This document shows positions 26,488 through 36,617 of a stretch of 64,000 nt of DNA, one piece after another. The stretch is from contig NZ_CP022605.1 of assembly GCF_002278035.1 (NCBI RefSeq), forward strand, positions 124,001-188,000. The letters run 5' to 3'. A program made the translations under genes and the position numbers. This stretch comes from Ochrobactrum quorumnocens (GTDB lineage: Bacteria > Pseudomonadota > Alphaproteobacteria > Rhizobiales > Rhizobiaceae). Under the pieces are notes generated by a model, which saw nothing but the letters and a program-made list of their open reading frames with translations, was not told the origin of the DNA and did no database searches. Each line of letters starts with the position of its first letter. Positions within the stretch are counted from its first letter, which is position 1.

Positions 26488-28612
26488 ACCAGGTACGACG
26501 CAAAGTTGCAGTAACTTCGCGGCCAGGATTATAGAAATCAGCACCAAAGCCGCCATAAGCAACATATTTTTTGTCAAACAAATTGCTGACATTCACTTCG
26601 AGCGTGGAATTGTCCAGGAATTCGTAACTGAAAGCAGTATCGAAAACGACGTTGCCACCTGCACCAGACGTGTTCGCGGCGGTGAAATAATAGGCTCCGG
26701 TATAACGGCCGCCCAATCCGAATGTCATATCGCCAATTTTACCGCTGCCGGGCAAAGAATAGTTTGCCCATAAAGAAGCGATGTGCTGTGACACAAATTG
26801 GGGTCGATTGCCCTCGGTTCCGTCCCCACCATTTTCGACAATTTCCGGGTCAAGATAGGAATATGCTGCGGTCAGACTAAGATTATTTGTAAGTTCCGCC
26901 TTGGCCTCGAGATCAATCCCGCGAATCCGCACTTCGCCAATTGTGCTTGATTGTGCCGTAATCGGATCAGTGACCGAGATGTTGTTTTTTGTGAGATCAT
27001 ACACTGCGAGGCTGAATAAAGCCGGAAATGCGTCTGGTCTGTATTTAACACCGACTTCAATCTGATCACCACGTTCCGGATCAAGACCAATCGCCGGAGG
27101 TGCGACTGACTCGGCGTAGCTTGCATAAACTGCCCATTCGTCGGTGACCTTATAAGTCAGACCAAAGCGACTGGTTAATTCGTTGAAGTCCGCTCCTGTG
27201 GTACTGTTGTTCAAGTTGTTGGTCTGCGTTAGATCAAGCCAGTCATTGCGCAGGCCAACGGTTGCAATCCACTGATCCGCAATGGTTAACTCCTGCTGTA
27301 AATAGATAGCCCTGGCCTTCTGCTTGCTTCCCGTGTTACTCAGAAGCGGAACATTAACGGGCGCTCCGGTATAGACCGGATTGGTCCAGTCAATGCTTGG
27401 TGCGCTGCCCCACCAGGTCGCATTGTTCCCGGAATAATTATTATACTGGAATCCGAGCATCGAGCGGCTTTTAACATTCGCAAAATCGGTTTCGTATTGC
27501 ACATTGGCGTCACCGATGAAGTTTTCTGCCGATGCTTCGTTTCCAAAGAAAGAACGTCCGGCAAGTGTTGATCCGTCCGTTGGAGTCGAGGAAATATACG
27601 CGTAACCGAAATCGGTCTTCTGCTTGCTGTAACGTCCATTGACGCTCACGCTAAAGCCATTTCCGAAATCATGGTCGAACATCGCGCTAACCGTGTTTCG
27701 GTCAGTGCCGCGATAATTGTAATCGGGTTCACCGAAGAAGCGGCTTCTTTTAAAATCAGTACCAACTGGGTGGCCACCACTACCGGGAACGCCATTTTTA
27801 TATAGATGATCAAAAACAATCGTCAGATTGGTGGCATCATCTGGACGCCAGGTCAGACCTCCCATGATGAACTTCTCGTCATCGCGCGAGTAATCATATT
27901 CGGCATCGGCATCTCTGAACTTGCCCGTCAGTCGATAAGATAATGTATCGTCCGATGTCAGGTTGTCGCCAAAATCAAAACCGATTTCCTTGTGGCTGAA
28001 GGAGCCGCCCGTCACATAGGCCTCTCCGAAACGCTCCCTCCTTGGCCGCTTGGTGACGTAGTTGACTGATCCGCCAGGATCCGACACGCCAAATACTGTG
28101 GAATTGCCGCCCTTTAATACCTCGACGCGTTCAAATGCGTATGGTTCCTCGCGGATGCCGCCAAACGGACGGCCGAGAGGCAGGCCATCACGATAGGTCG
28201 TTGCATCAAAGCCACGAATTTTGAAGAAATCAAATCTATCGTCTGAACCATAAAAATCAGTCGAAACACCAGCAGTATATTGCAGAACCTGCTCAACATT
28301 CTGAGCGCCGCGTTGCTGAATTTCCTTGGTTGTAATCACAGATACGGATGCTGGAGTATCAAGGATGTCAGTCGGCATTTTGCTGCCGCTTGTGATTTTT
28401 GTGGCTACGATAGAGTTTCTATCATCATCGTCCCCGGCCTTACCGTCGACAGTAATTGTTTGCAGTACCACGGGTGCTGCAGAAACTTCCGCCTGCTGTG
28501 CAGCGGAAATGGTTGGCATGAACATCACCAGGGCAGAGCAACTCAATAGAACCGCTTTCCGCGCCCGTATCTCAGTTTGCAGATAGCTAACAGAAGTGGT
28601 GTTGATGTCCAT
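26486..28612 (-). CDS. TonB-dependent siderophore receptor (system 1)
   Basis: Encodes 708 residues, the usual length for a ferrisiderophore receptor. A signal peptide ends near SAAQQA. The plug domain has TDILDTPASVSVITTKEIQQ and VLKGGNSTVFGVSDPGGSVN, and the 22-strand barrel ends with an aromatic residue (TATLRRTW), as outer-membrane proteins do. The TonB box may be LQTITVDG. There is no FecA-type N-terminal signalling domain. It is divergent from the binding-protein gene of the adjacent FecCD-type importer. The cargo (hydroxamate or other) cannot be read from sequence. Confidence 0.85.
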   Translation of the reverse strand: MDINTTSVSYLQTEIRARKAVLLSCSALVMFMPTISAAQQAEVSAAPVVLQTITVDGKAGDDDDRNSIVATKITSGSKMPTDILDTPASVSVITTKEIQQRGAQNVEQVLQYTAGVSTDFYGSDDRFDFFKIRGFDATTYRDGLPLGRPFGGIREEPYAFERVEVLKGGNSTVFGVSDPGGSVNYVTKRPRRERFGEAYVTGGSFSHKEIGFDFGDNLTSDDTLSYRLTGKFRDADAEYDYSRDDEKFIMGGLTWRPDDATNLTIVFDHLYKNGVPGSGGHPVGTDFKRSRFFGEPDYNYRGTDRNTVSAMFDHDFGNGFSVSVNGRYSKQKTDFGYAYISSTPTDGSTLAGRSFFGNEASAENFIGDANVQYETDFANVKSRSMLGFQYNNYSGNNATWWGSAPSIDWTNPVYTGAPVNVPLLSNTGSKQKARAIYLQQELTIADQWIATVGLRNDWLDLTQTNNLNNSTTGADFNELTSRFGLTYKVTDEWAVYASYAESVAPPAIGLDPERGDQIEVGVKYRPDAFPALFSLAVYDLTKNNISVTDPITAQSSTIGEVRIRGIDLEAKAELTNNLSLTAAYSYLDPEIVENGGDGTEGNRPQFVSQHIASLWANYSLPGSGKIGDMTFGLGGRYTGAYYFTAANTSGAGGNVVFDTAFSYEFLDNSTLEVNVSNLFDKKYVAYGGFGADFYNPGREVTATLRRTW

Positions 28613-28935
28613 TATTTGGTCTCGGATTCTCTTTTTCAGTTACACGCGCGGCCAACATCACCAGCATCGTTGGAATGTTGAGAGGTCAATCCTGGATACA
28701 TCCCGGTACAGATCGTCCGAACGGCTGTGTTCAAAACTGCGCGCCTGTTTGTATCGCAATTGCTTGAATGCGCCACTAACTTGAGATTGATTGTCCAGTA
28801 TTGTAAAAATCGGCATTATTGTAAAAAACCACGGTTATTTCGCCGCAAAATTGACATGGTTTAACCACCGGCCTTGACGGCCTTCGGTTAACCTGAGACT
28901 GAGTGGCAACTTTTAAACAATGGGGGGTTCTACCC
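28613..28935. promoter_or_regulatory. Divergent promoter region with 11-bp direct repeats
   Basis: TATTGTAAAAA occurs at 28799-28809 and again at 28817-28827, in direct orientation 18 bases apart. AraC-type proteins bind such repeats, and the AraC regulator at 25404 is the obvious candidate. I see no clear Irr or Fur-like palindrome here. No gene is present in this 323-base gap. Confidence 0.45.
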
Positions 28936-29934
28936 ATGCCGCGCTTTATCCGCTCTTTGTTCATACTGCTGATAATTTGCCTGTTCACAGGGCGAACAGG
29001 AGCCGCTCTTGCAGATGACACTCAGACCTATCCGATTGTAATAAAACACGCTTTTGGCACAACAACCATTGAAAAGAAGCCGCAGCGTATTGCCACTGTG
29101 GCTTGGGCAAACCACGAAGTGCCGTTGGCGCTGGGCATCGTCCCTGTCGGAATGGCGTCAGCCAATTTCGGTGATGATGACGGTGATGGCCTGTTGCCGT
29201 GGGTTGCAGAGCGATTGAAAGAGCTCGGGGCAGACAAGCCAGTACTCTTTGATGAGGGTGATGGCATTGACTTCGAGGCTGTAGCAGCAACCAACCCAGA
29301 TGTCATTCTGGCAGCTTATTCCGGTCTGAGCCAATCAGATTACGAGACTTTGAGCCAGATCGCTCCAGTTGTTGCCTATCCACAGGCAGCCTGGTCAACG
29401 GACTGGCGCGAGATGATTCACCTCAACAGCGCTGGAATGGGCATGTCTGCGGAGGGTGATGCGCTTATCAGCAAAATCGACGCAGACATTGCGCGAACGG
29501 TCAGTGAATACCCGCACCTCAAGGGTAAAACGGCTATGTTCGTCACACATCTTGATGCTACTGATCTCAGCACAATCAATTTCTACACGACCAATGATAC
29601 AAGGGTGAAATTCTTTCAGGACCTCGGTCTGGTATCACCAAAAAGCGTTGTCGGTGCGTCCAGGCCCGGACAGTTTTCAGGTTCCATCAGCGCTGAGCGC
29701 ATAGATTTGTTCGATGATGTCGACATCGTCGTGACATATGGAGGAGAGCAGCTCTTCTCCGCGATGCGCGCCAGCCCCCTTCTCTCCAAATTGCCGGTAG
29801 TGACCAATGACGCGGTAGTCATGTTGGGGAGAAACCCGTTGGGTACCGCAGCCAATCCGACACCGCTTTCAATTTCGTGGGTGCTTAAGGATTATGTTTC
29901 TCTCCTCGCGAGCGCTGCGGAAAAGACGAAATGA
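28936..29934 (+). CDS. Iron-siderophore ABC transporter, binding protein (system 1)
   Basis: Encodes 332 residues. The ATG at 28936 follows GGGGGG; the in-frame ATG at 28903 has none. A signal peptide ends GAALADD. The fold is FepB/FhuD type: RIATVAWANHEVPLALGIVP, then FEAVAATNPDVILAAYSG. It binds the iron complex in the periplasm and hands it to the two FecCD permeases. Its stop overlaps the next start (ATGA), so genes 28936-32805 form one coupled operon. Confidence 0.85.
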   Translation: MPRFIRSLFILLIICLFTGRTGAALADDTQTYPIVIKHAFGTTTIEKKPQRIATVAWANHEVPLALGIVPVGMASANFGDDDGDGLLPWVAERLKELGADKPVLFDEGDGIDFEAVAATNPDVILAAYSGLSQSDYETLSQIAPVVAYPQAAWSTDWREMIHLNSAGMGMSAEGDALISKIDADIARTVSEYPHLKGKTAMFVTHLDATDLSTINFYTTNDTRVKFFQDLGLVSPKSVVGASRPGQFSGSISAERIDLFDDVDIVVTYGGEQLFSAMRASPLLSKLPVVTNDAVVMLGRNPLGTAANPTPLSISWVLKDYVSLLASAAEKTK

Positions 29935-30974
29935 CTTCCGGCAGTCTTCATCAGCCCGATGCATCGACCTATCTGCGTTCTTCTAATAGTATCAGGTCCT
30001 TGTGGCTGCTGTTGCTCATAGTTGTACTCATCATCTCATGCTTTCTTTCTGTCGCACTCGGTACACGGGATGTGTCCTGGACAGAAATTCTATCTGCTCT
30101 TAGCGGCCATGGCGACACTATCGGGCAGGCTGCCGTTGCCATGCGCATACCTCGAACTTTGCTGGCATTGTTGGCTGGCGCAGCTCTGGGCCTTGCCGGT
30201 ACTGTTATGCAGGGCATAACACGCAATCCACTTGCTGATCCCGGTATACTTGGCGTCAATATGGGCGCGTCACTTGCAATAGTGATTGCTATAGCCTGGT
30301 TCAACATTGCTTCCGCACATGCTTATATCTGGGTTGCAATCGGAGGTGCGGCCGCAGCTGCAATCTTTGTCTACACTATCGGCTCGCTAGGCCGAGGAGG
30401 TGCCACACCTCTTAAACTGGCTCTTGCGGGTGCTGCCACATCCGTTGCTTTTTCATCGCTTGTAATCGCTATAATATTGCCACGCGCCGATCTGGCAGGG
30501 GGTATACGCTCATGGCAAATCGGCGGTGTAGGCGGAGCGACGTTTGATCGTATTTCCTATGTATTACCCTTCCTTCTCGCAGGTTTCGCAATCAGTTTGC
30601 TTTCAGCAAGAAAACTAAACTCACTTGCATTGGGGGACGAGCTGGCAGCCGGGCTGGGTGAAAATGTTGCGATAGCCCGTATAATTGCCGCTATTGGGGC
30701 GATCCTCCTTTGCGGAGCCACGACTGCCATATGCGGACCAATCGGCTTCGTCGGACTAATCGTTCCTCATCTTTGCCGTCTTCTGGTTGGCGTTGATCAC
30801 CGCTGGCTCCTGCCCTTTTCTGCAATAAGCGGAGCTTGCCTGTTGCTATCATCCGACATAGTCGGTCGTCTCATTGCCCGCCCTGCGGAAATCGATGTCG
30901 GCATCATCACAGCTTTCATTGGAGCGCCGTTTTTCATCTGGATCGTCAGACGCCAACGCGTGCGGGAGTTATGA
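29931..30974 (+). CDS. FecCD-family iron-siderophore permease, subunit 1
   Basis: Encodes 347 residues with about ten membrane segments. RIPRTLLALLAGAALGLAGT and MQGITRNPLADPGILGVNMG are the hallmark FecCD motifs, and CGPIGFVGLIVPHLCRLLVG is the C-terminal loop that contacts the ATPase. It starts inside the stop codon of the binding-protein gene. It forms the inner-membrane channel together with the next gene product. Confidence 0.88.
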   Translation: MTSGSLHQPDASTYLRSSNSIRSLWLLLLIVVLIISCFLSVALGTRDVSWTEILSALSGHGDTIGQAAVAMRIPRTLLALLAGAALGLAGTVMQGITRNPLADPGILGVNMGASLAIVIAIAWFNIASAHAYIWVAIGGAAAAAIFVYTIGSLGRGGATPLKLALAGAATSVAFSSLVIAIILPRADLAGGIRSWQIGGVGGATFDRISYVLPFLLAGFAISLLSARKLNSLALGDELAAGLGENVAIARIIAAIGAILLCGATTAICGPIGFVGLIVPHLCRLLVGVDHRWLLPFSAISGACLLLSSDIVGRLIARPAEIDVGIITAFIGAPFFIWIVRRQRVREL

Positions 30975-32011
30975 ACTTGTACTTCCCATTGATTGAAGAG
31001 CTAACGCGTAGTCGTAAGAGTAATCATCGCAGCCGATGGCTGCTGATTGTCGGCCTTACAACCATTTTGGCGGCATTCTTTGCCTTAACGCTCACTCTTG
31101 GACAATCGTTCACGCCACCAGGCGATGTAATGCGTGTCCTGCTGGGGGAGAATGTACCTGGCGCCAATTTTACGGTCGGTCAATTACGTCTGCCACGAGC
31201 GATAATGTCTGTGTTGGCAGGTCTATGTTTCGGTTTGGGCGGCGTGGCGTTTCAAACCATGTTGCGTAATCCGTTGGCGAGCCCTGATATTATCGGAATT
31301 AGTTCCGGGGCGAGTGCTGCGGCAGTCTTCGCGATTGTTGTACTGTCTATGAGTGGCCCAGCCGTCTCCATATTCGCCGTCGTGAGCGGATTGGGGATTG
31401 CTCTGCTCGTTTATGCCTTGTCGTTTCGAAACGGCGTTGCCGGAACACGTCTGATCCTAGTTGGAATCGGTGTGTCAGCAATGCTCGAAAGTTTTATTGC
31501 CTATATTCTTTCCAGCGCACCGGCGTGGAATCTTCAGGAAGCGATGCGCTGGCTGACAGGCAGCGTTAACGGCGCCAGATTGGATCAGGTCGCACCGCTG
31601 TTTTTTGCGCTGATAGTTTTTGGCGGACTGCTTTTGAGCCGAATGCGTGATCTGGAGTCATTGCGTCTGGGTGACGATACAGCGGCCGCGCTCGGAACGA
31701 AAGTCGCTCAAACGCGCATAATTATCATTATAGCAGCAGTCGGAATGATCTCATTTGCAACAGCTGTTGCCGGACCAATATCCTTTGTTGCCTTTTTGTC
31801 AGGCCCTATCGCTGCACGAATATTGCGCAATAACGGATCATTGCTCTTACCCTCAGCACTGATCGGAGCAATTCTTGTTCTGGCCGGTGATTATATTGGT
31901 CAGTTCATGCTGCCCGGTCGATATCCGGTGGGCGTCGTCACGGGCGCGCTGGGTGCGCCTTATCTCATCTATCTCATTGTTCGCGTCAATCGAGCCGGAG
32001 GTTCGCTATGA
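30971..32011 (+). CDS. FecCD-family iron-siderophore permease, subunit 2
   Basis: Encodes 346 residues. The start at 30971 overlaps the previous stop (ATGA); an earlier in-frame ATG at 30836 lies within the first permease gene and is rejected. LRLPRAIMSVLAGLCFGLGG, FQTMLRNPLASPDIIGISSG and VAGPISFVAFLSGPIAARIL are FecCD motifs. About nine membrane segments are visible. It pairs with the upstream permease in a heterodimer. Confidence 0.88.
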   Translation: MNLYFPLIEELTRSRKSNHRSRWLLIVGLTTILAAFFALTLTLGQSFTPPGDVMRVLLGENVPGANFTVGQLRLPRAIMSVLAGLCFGLGGVAFQTMLRNPLASPDIIGISSGASAAAVFAIVVLSMSGPAVSIFAVVSGLGIALLVYALSFRNGVAGTRLILVGIGVSAMLESFIAYILSSAPAWNLQEAMRWLTGSVNGARLDQVAPLFFALIVFGGLLLSRMRDLESLRLGDDTAAALGTKVAQTRIIIIIAAVGMISFATAVAGPISFVAFLSGPIAARILRNNGSLLLPSALIGAILVLAGDYIGQFMLPGRYPVGVVTGALGAPYLIYLIVRVNRAGGSL

Positions 32012-32805
32012 CAAGCCATACTCTCAAAGTCAGTCAAATATCGTGCGGTTATGGTGATACGCTAATACTTGAAGGATTGAATCTCGACGTCCCGACCGGG
32101 AAAATAACCGTCATTGTCGGTGCCAATGCGTGTGGAAAATCAACGCTCTTGCGCAGTATGTCACGCCTTCTTACCCCTCATCGTGGAAATGTGCTGCTGG
32201 ACGGAAAATCAATTCACAAAATACCTTCGCGCGCACTCGCTCAGTCTTTGGGATTGCTTCCTCAGTCTCCGGTAGCACCAGAAGGCATCACGGTCGCTGA
32301 TCTGGTGAGCCGCGGCAGACATCCCTATCAAGGCATTTTCTCTCGCTGGACACGAGAAGATAATGAAGCTGTAGCGGCTGCATTGTCAGCAACAAAAACT
32401 GCAGAACTCGCCGAAAAGCCGATTGATGAACTGTCCGGGGGGCAAAAGCAGCGCGTCTGGATTGCAATGGCGCTGGCGCAACAGACAGACATTTTGTTAC
32501 TCGACGAACCAACCACATTTCTTGATATCAGCCATCAGATCGAAGTTCTGGATCTGCTCACAGATCTCAATCGGATACGGGGCACCACCATCGTCATGGT
32601 GCTGCATGATCTCAACCTTGCAGCAAGATATGCCGACCATCTTGTCGCTATGGCAGGCGGGCGTCTTCATGTCGAAGGTTCGCCCGAAACGGTTCTGACC
32701 GAAAAGAACGTTCAGGAAGTTTTCAATCTTGAAAGCCGCATCATCACTGATCCCACGTCAGGGAGACCAATGATGCTCCCCATTGGCCGAAACCGGATGT
32801 GCTGA
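32008..32805 (+). CDS. Iron-siderophore ABC transporter, ATPase (system 1)
   Basis: Encodes 265 residues of the FecE/FepC type. Walker A is GANACGKSTLL, in which an Ala-Cys pair replaces the more usual GSGKS; the signature is LSGGQKQR and Walker B is ILLLDEPTTFLD. Its start overlaps the preceding stop (ATGA). It completes the first importer. Confidence 0.88.
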   Translation: MTSHTLKVSQISCGYGDTLILEGLNLDVPTGKITVIVGANACGKSTLLRSMSRLLTPHRGNVLLDGKSIHKIPSRALAQSLGLLPQSPVAPEGITVADLVSRGRHPYQGIFSRWTREDNEAVAAALSATKTAELAEKPIDELSGGQKQRVWIAMALAQQTDILLLDEPTTFLDISHQIEVLDLLTDLNRIRGTTIVMVLHDLNLAARYADHLVAMAGGRLHVEGSPETVLTEKNVQEVFNLESRIITDPTSGRPMMLPIGRNRMC

Positions 32806-32923
32806 AGGGCGCGTCAGAATAGCGAATACCCTTGCCCAACGCAGCCATTTTGATTATTCCCAAGACGGGAATTCATCAAAACCCGGAACGCACACAAAGG
32901 GCATCAGGAAGATTAGAAGCACA

Positions 32924-33736
32924 ATGGAAGAGGCAATCATTCGTGTCGCTGATCTCTCCGTCACTTACGAAGGCGCCCCGGCGTTAGCAACCGTCAATGT
33001 ATCGGTCGCGCCGGGGAAAATCACCGTTATTTGCGGTGCAAATGGTTCGGGAAAAAGCACCCTGCTGCGCAGCATGGCGCGCCTTCAAGCTCCCTCACAA
33101 GGCAAGGTGTTCTTTGAAGGGACCGATATAAGCCATTTACGGCGGCTTGATCTTGCTCGAAAGATTGCAGTGCTTGGCCAAATGCCCGAAGTTCCAGCGG
33201 GATTGACCGTCGAGGAACTGGTTGAAAATGGTCGACATCCGCATCGCCGTTTGTTTTCGCGCCTCGGACCTGAAGACCGCGCATTTATTGCATCTGCGAT
33301 TGCTCAGGTTGGATTACAGGACTTGCGTCACAGACATGTCGCATCGCTTTCGGGCGGCGAGCGACAACGGGCCTGGGTTGCACTCGCTCTGGCACAAAAC
33401 CCTTCTGTACTGTTTCTTGATGAACCAACTAATTTTTTGGACGTTCGCCATCAGGCCGAACTCCTCACTCTGTTGAAAATGCTCAATCTCGAACAACAAT
33501 TGACTATCGTTGCAGTGCTTCATGATCTCAATCAGGTGATTGAACTTGCCGACGATGTGATCCTGATGCGCAAAGGCCGCGTCATGGCATCTGGCGAACC
33601 TGTAGCGGTTTTCACCAAGCAGCATCTCAAAGAGGCCTTTGATTTCGACATCGATATAACGCAACATCCGGTTTTGCCGATTCCCTTCTGCCTACCGCGG
33701 TGGGTCAACCCTGCCGATAAGCAGTTGAAAAATTGA
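32924..33736 (+). CDS. fhuC: Iron-siderophore ABC transporter, ATPase (system 2, FhuC-like)
   Basis: Encodes 270 residues. The ATG at 32924 fits the family start (MEEAIIRVADLSVTYEG); the ORF is open further upstream but without homology. Walker A is GANGSGKSTLL, the signature LSGGERQR, and Walker B VLFLDEPTNFLD. It is set 118 bases after the first ATPase and 2 bases before the fused permease gene, so it belongs to the second system. It is clearly related to the first ATPase and may come from duplication. Confidence 0.82.
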   Translation: MEEAIIRVADLSVTYEGAPALATVNVSVAPGKITVICGANGSGKSTLLRSMARLQAPSQGKVFFEGTDISHLRRLDLARKIAVLGQMPEVPAGLTVEELVENGRHPHRRLFSRLGPEDRAFIASAIAQVGLQDLRHRHVASLSGGERQRAWVALALAQNPSVLFLDEPTNFLDVRHQAELLTLLKMLNLEQQLTIVAVLHDLNQVIELADDVILMRKGRVMASGEPVAVFTKQHLKEAFDFDIDITQHPVLPIPFCLPRWVNPADKQLKN

Positions 33737-33738
33737 AC

Positions 33739-35712
33739 ATGCAATCTGCTCCCCATGTAAGATCTGGTTCTTTCGTACTTCCTGCGAGCCTTATCCTCCT
33801 TGGACTGATTTTATTGCTTCTTCTCACATTCGCGGAGCTTGTTGTCGGCAGCGCCAATGTCACAATGCAGGATGTATTGCTGGCGCCCTCCCGTCCGCCA
33901 TCTGTTGCACAGATTATTATTGAAACTATTCGTCTCCCGCGCGCATTGGCAGCCATACTCGTCGGCGCGGCACTCGCGGCGGCAGGCACAGTTATGCAGA
34001 CGATCCTGCGCAACCCACTGGCCGCCCCCGATATATTAGCCGTCACAAGCGGCGCACAACTTGCGTTCGTCATATCGAGCTTGTTGTTACCCTTCGCTTT
34101 TCCGGGTTTTGCGGCAACCATCCTGGGCGGAGCAATCGGCGGCTTGGTTTGCTTATCAGTCGGTGGAGGCTTGCAAGCACAAACTGTCAGACTTGCGCTT
34201 GCAGGAGTGGCCGTTTCGTTGGCGTTTTCAGCCATTTCCTCGGCTATTATTCTGACTGCGGACGATCGGGCTTCGGGGATTATTCTCTGGTCTGCAGGGA
34301 TTCTGGATCAGACGGGCTGGAGCAGGATCGCACCACTCGCTCCGATAGTTTTTGCGGGTATTTTGCTTCTGATCTTGCTCGGCAGACAATTTGATATCAT
34401 GGCACTTGGCAGTGATATCGCGTCGAGCCTGGGCCTTGGGGGAACTGTGGCCATCATTGGTTTGTTGATTACAGTTATTTTGTCAGGGGCGGCTGTGTCC
34501 ATCGCCGGGCCTATAGGTTTCATCGGTCTTGCCGTTCCGAATTTTTTACGTGCGAGCGGCTTGATCAGGCATCGTGTGCTTTTGCCTTCTGCATGTCTTT
34601 GGGGTGCGGTCGCATTATTGAGCGCTGATGTCCTTGCTCAATTTTTGAGTAGTGAAGGCAGGATAATACCCACCGGAATTCTCGCCGCATGTCTTGCTGC
34701 TCCCGCTTTGATTTTTATCCTTCGAAAGGTAAAAAGCGAAGCGAGCACCCGCGCCAGCATCCTTTTGGGAAAAATGCTGTTTACGCGAAAACTGACTCTT
34801 TACATCGTTCTCTTCTTAGCTCTTTTCGCATCTGTGTTTGCAGGTTTCATCTTTGGTGATGGTATCGCTGGCAAACAAGTCGACTGGAGCACGGTCTATT
34901 CGTTGCGAATGCCCCGAGTGTTTATAGCGATGGGCGCCGGCGCATTGTTGGCAATCGCAGGCCTGTTGCTTCAGGCCACTACGCGGAATCCTTTGTCAGG
35001 GCCCGAAACTCTCGGACTTGCTCAAGGGGCCGCCCTTGCAAGCCTTTTGGCACTCCTGATCGGCTTTGTGCCTGGAAGCCCGCTCTTTGCTTTGCTTGCA
35101 GCTGCAGGTGCGGGTAGCGTTGTTCTCTTGATATCCTTGCTCGGGCTTCGCCTCTCGCCTGCGAGCATCGCATTGACCGGGCTTGCAATCGCCGCCAGTC
35201 TTTCGGCCTTTAGCACAATCGTCGTCATTGGAGCCAGGCTACAGGTTGCAGAAGCACTTTCCTGGCTCGCTGGCTCCACGCATGGCCGCAGTTGGCATGA
35301 TGTTGAAGCACTCGCCCCCTGGCTCATTCTTCTTATTGCAGCAATGGCCTTTGCAAAGCGGCTCGATATACTCGCACTTGGTCATGATGGCGCGCAGTCT
35401 CTCGGGGTAGATCCAGCATCAACGCGGATATGGGCGATGCTGATAGCCGCCCTTTCAGTCGCGGGTGCAGTGGCAGCCGTTGGTGCGATAGGATTTATCG
35501 GGTTGATCGCACCACACGCAGCACGCCTTTGCTGCGGTGCACGCTATCGCCATCTGTTGCCTGTGACGGCACTTATAGGCGCAATCCTGACTGTAATAGC
35601 AGATATGGTAGGGCGCTCGATAATAGCACCAAACGAAATTCCAGCTGGAATAGTGACAGCCTTTATAGGGACGCCATTGTTTATTCTTCTGATGCGCAAG
35701 CAATCGCGTTAG
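33739..35712 (+). CDS. fhuB: Fused FecCD-type permease, FhuB-like
   Basis: Encodes 657 residues. Two FecCD domains stand in tandem: the first has RLPRALAAILVGAALAAAGT and MQTILRNPLAAPDILAVTSG, the second RMPRVFIAMGAGALLAIAGL and LQATTRNPLSGPETLGLAQG. Length and fusion are those of FhuB, which serves hydroxamate siderophores. A TTG at 33733, overlapping the previous stop, is an alternative start. About 20 membrane segments are expected. Together with FhuC and the convergent FhuD-like protein it forms a complete importer. Confidence 0.85.
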   Translation: MQSAPHVRSGSFVLPASLILLGLILLLLLTFAELVVGSANVTMQDVLLAPSRPPSVAQIIIETIRLPRALAAILVGAALAAAGTVMQTILRNPLAAPDILAVTSGAQLAFVISSLLLPFAFPGFAATILGGAIGGLVCLSVGGGLQAQTVRLALAGVAVSLAFSAISSAIILTADDRASGIILWSAGILDQTGWSRIAPLAPIVFAGILLLILLGRQFDIMALGSDIASSLGLGGTVAIIGLLITVILSGAAVSIAGPIGFIGLAVPNFLRASGLIRHRVLLPSACLWGAVALLSADVLAQFLSSEGRIIPTGILAACLAAPALIFILRKVKSEASTRASILLGKMLFTRKLTLYIVLFLALFASVFAGFIFGDGIAGKQVDWSTVYSLRMPRVFIAMGAGALLAIAGLLLQATTRNPLSGPETLGLAQGAALASLLALLIGFVPGSPLFALLAAAGAGSVVLLISLLGLRLSPASIALTGLAIAASLSAFSTIVVIGARLQVAEALSWLAGSTHGRSWHDVEALAPWLILLIAAMAFAKRLDILALGHDGAQSLGVDPASTRIWAMLIAALSVAGAVAAVGAIGFIGLIAPHAARLCCGARYRHLLPVTALIGAILTVIADMVGRSIIAPNEIPAGIVTAFIGTPLFILLMRKQSR

Positions 35713-35750
35713 GACACTGATATCATTCAGACAATTCACACATGCTTTAT

Positions 35751-36617
35751 TCAAATTGACAGAGCGTTTATGGTTCTTTCAACAAGACGCAACATTGACC
35801 GCGTTGATCCGAAAGGCCAGATCTTTCCGCCAATCGTATAGACCTGTTTTGCAGTCACCATTGGCAAAACCGGCCAGATCGCACTATCACACAACTCGCC
35901 CGGCACAGTCTCGTCAAGAATGAACAGTTTCGTATCAGAACTCAGCGTCGCCAGTTCTTCCAATCCAAACGTCGTAAAGCCAAAGGGTTGATTGCCGCGA
36001 TCAATACCCGCTGAAAACCCAGCTTTTGCCAGCGTCTTCATGATTAGAGAATTGGATGTGAAAATGCGGAGCCGCGCAATACCGGGCAATGGCTGTGCAA
36101 CAACCACATTGATGGGATTGAGGTTCTTTTTTTGAACTGCAGACAGCCGTTCCTCGAAGGTCTGCCACTCAGCCTGTCCGGCAGCGTCCCGGTCCGTGGC
36201 TTTTGCTATATTTAAAAGACTGAGCTTTGTGGCCTCATAAAAATCAGAAGTACTGGAGCTTTCATTTGATAAAATGGTTGGAGCAATTTCGTTTAATCGA
36301 GAAGCAATCGTACCATGACGCAGTGCTGACGTAACTATGAGATCGGGCTTAAGACGCATCAGCGCCTCAAGGCTTGGTTGCTGGCGACCACCCACATCAA
36401 TAGCGTCGGCCAGCTTGTCATTTTCAACGCCGACCCACTCGCGATAACCAGAGAGATCGGCCACTCCGGAGGGTATAAGTCCCAGCGACAGAACAATTTC
36501 TGTTTCTGCCCATTCAAGTGTAACGATTTTACGTGGTGTTTGCGCAACTGCGGAACGCGTGAGAGCGGCTAAAGCCGCTCCCACCAAAATCTCACGTCGT
36601 GAAAACCCAATTACCAT
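35751..36617 (-). CDS. fhuD: FhuD-like iron-siderophore binding protein with Tat signal
   Basis: Encodes 288 residues. The ATG at 36617 overlaps the receptor stop codon (ATGGTAA), so translation is coupled. The N-terminus MVIGFSRREILVGAALAALT has a twin-arginine motif (SRREIL), as in E. coli FhuD. The mature part has IVTLEWAETEIVLSLGLIPS and LMRLKPDLIVTSALRHG. Convergent with fhuB, it shares no promoter with it. Specific cargo is not shown by the sequence. Confidence 0.82.
   Translation of the reverse strand: MVIGFSRREILVGAALAALTRSAVAQTPRKIVTLEWAETEIVLSLGLIPSGVADLSGYREWVGVENDKLADAIDVGGRQQPSLEALMRLKPDLIVTSALRHGTIASRLNEIAPTILSNESSSTSDFYEATKLSLLNIAKATDRDAAGQAEWQTFEERLSAVQKKNLNPINVVVAQPLPGIARLRIFTSNSLIMKTLAKAGFSAGIDRGNQPFGFTTFGLEELATLSSDTKLFILDETVPGELCDSAIWPVLPMVTAKQVYTIGGKIWPFGSTRSMLRLVERTINALSI

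Noticed and set aside
30836..30970. Upstream extension of the second FecCD permease
   Set aside because: The extension lies within the first permease gene and has no homology; the ATGA overlap at 30971 is the natural start.
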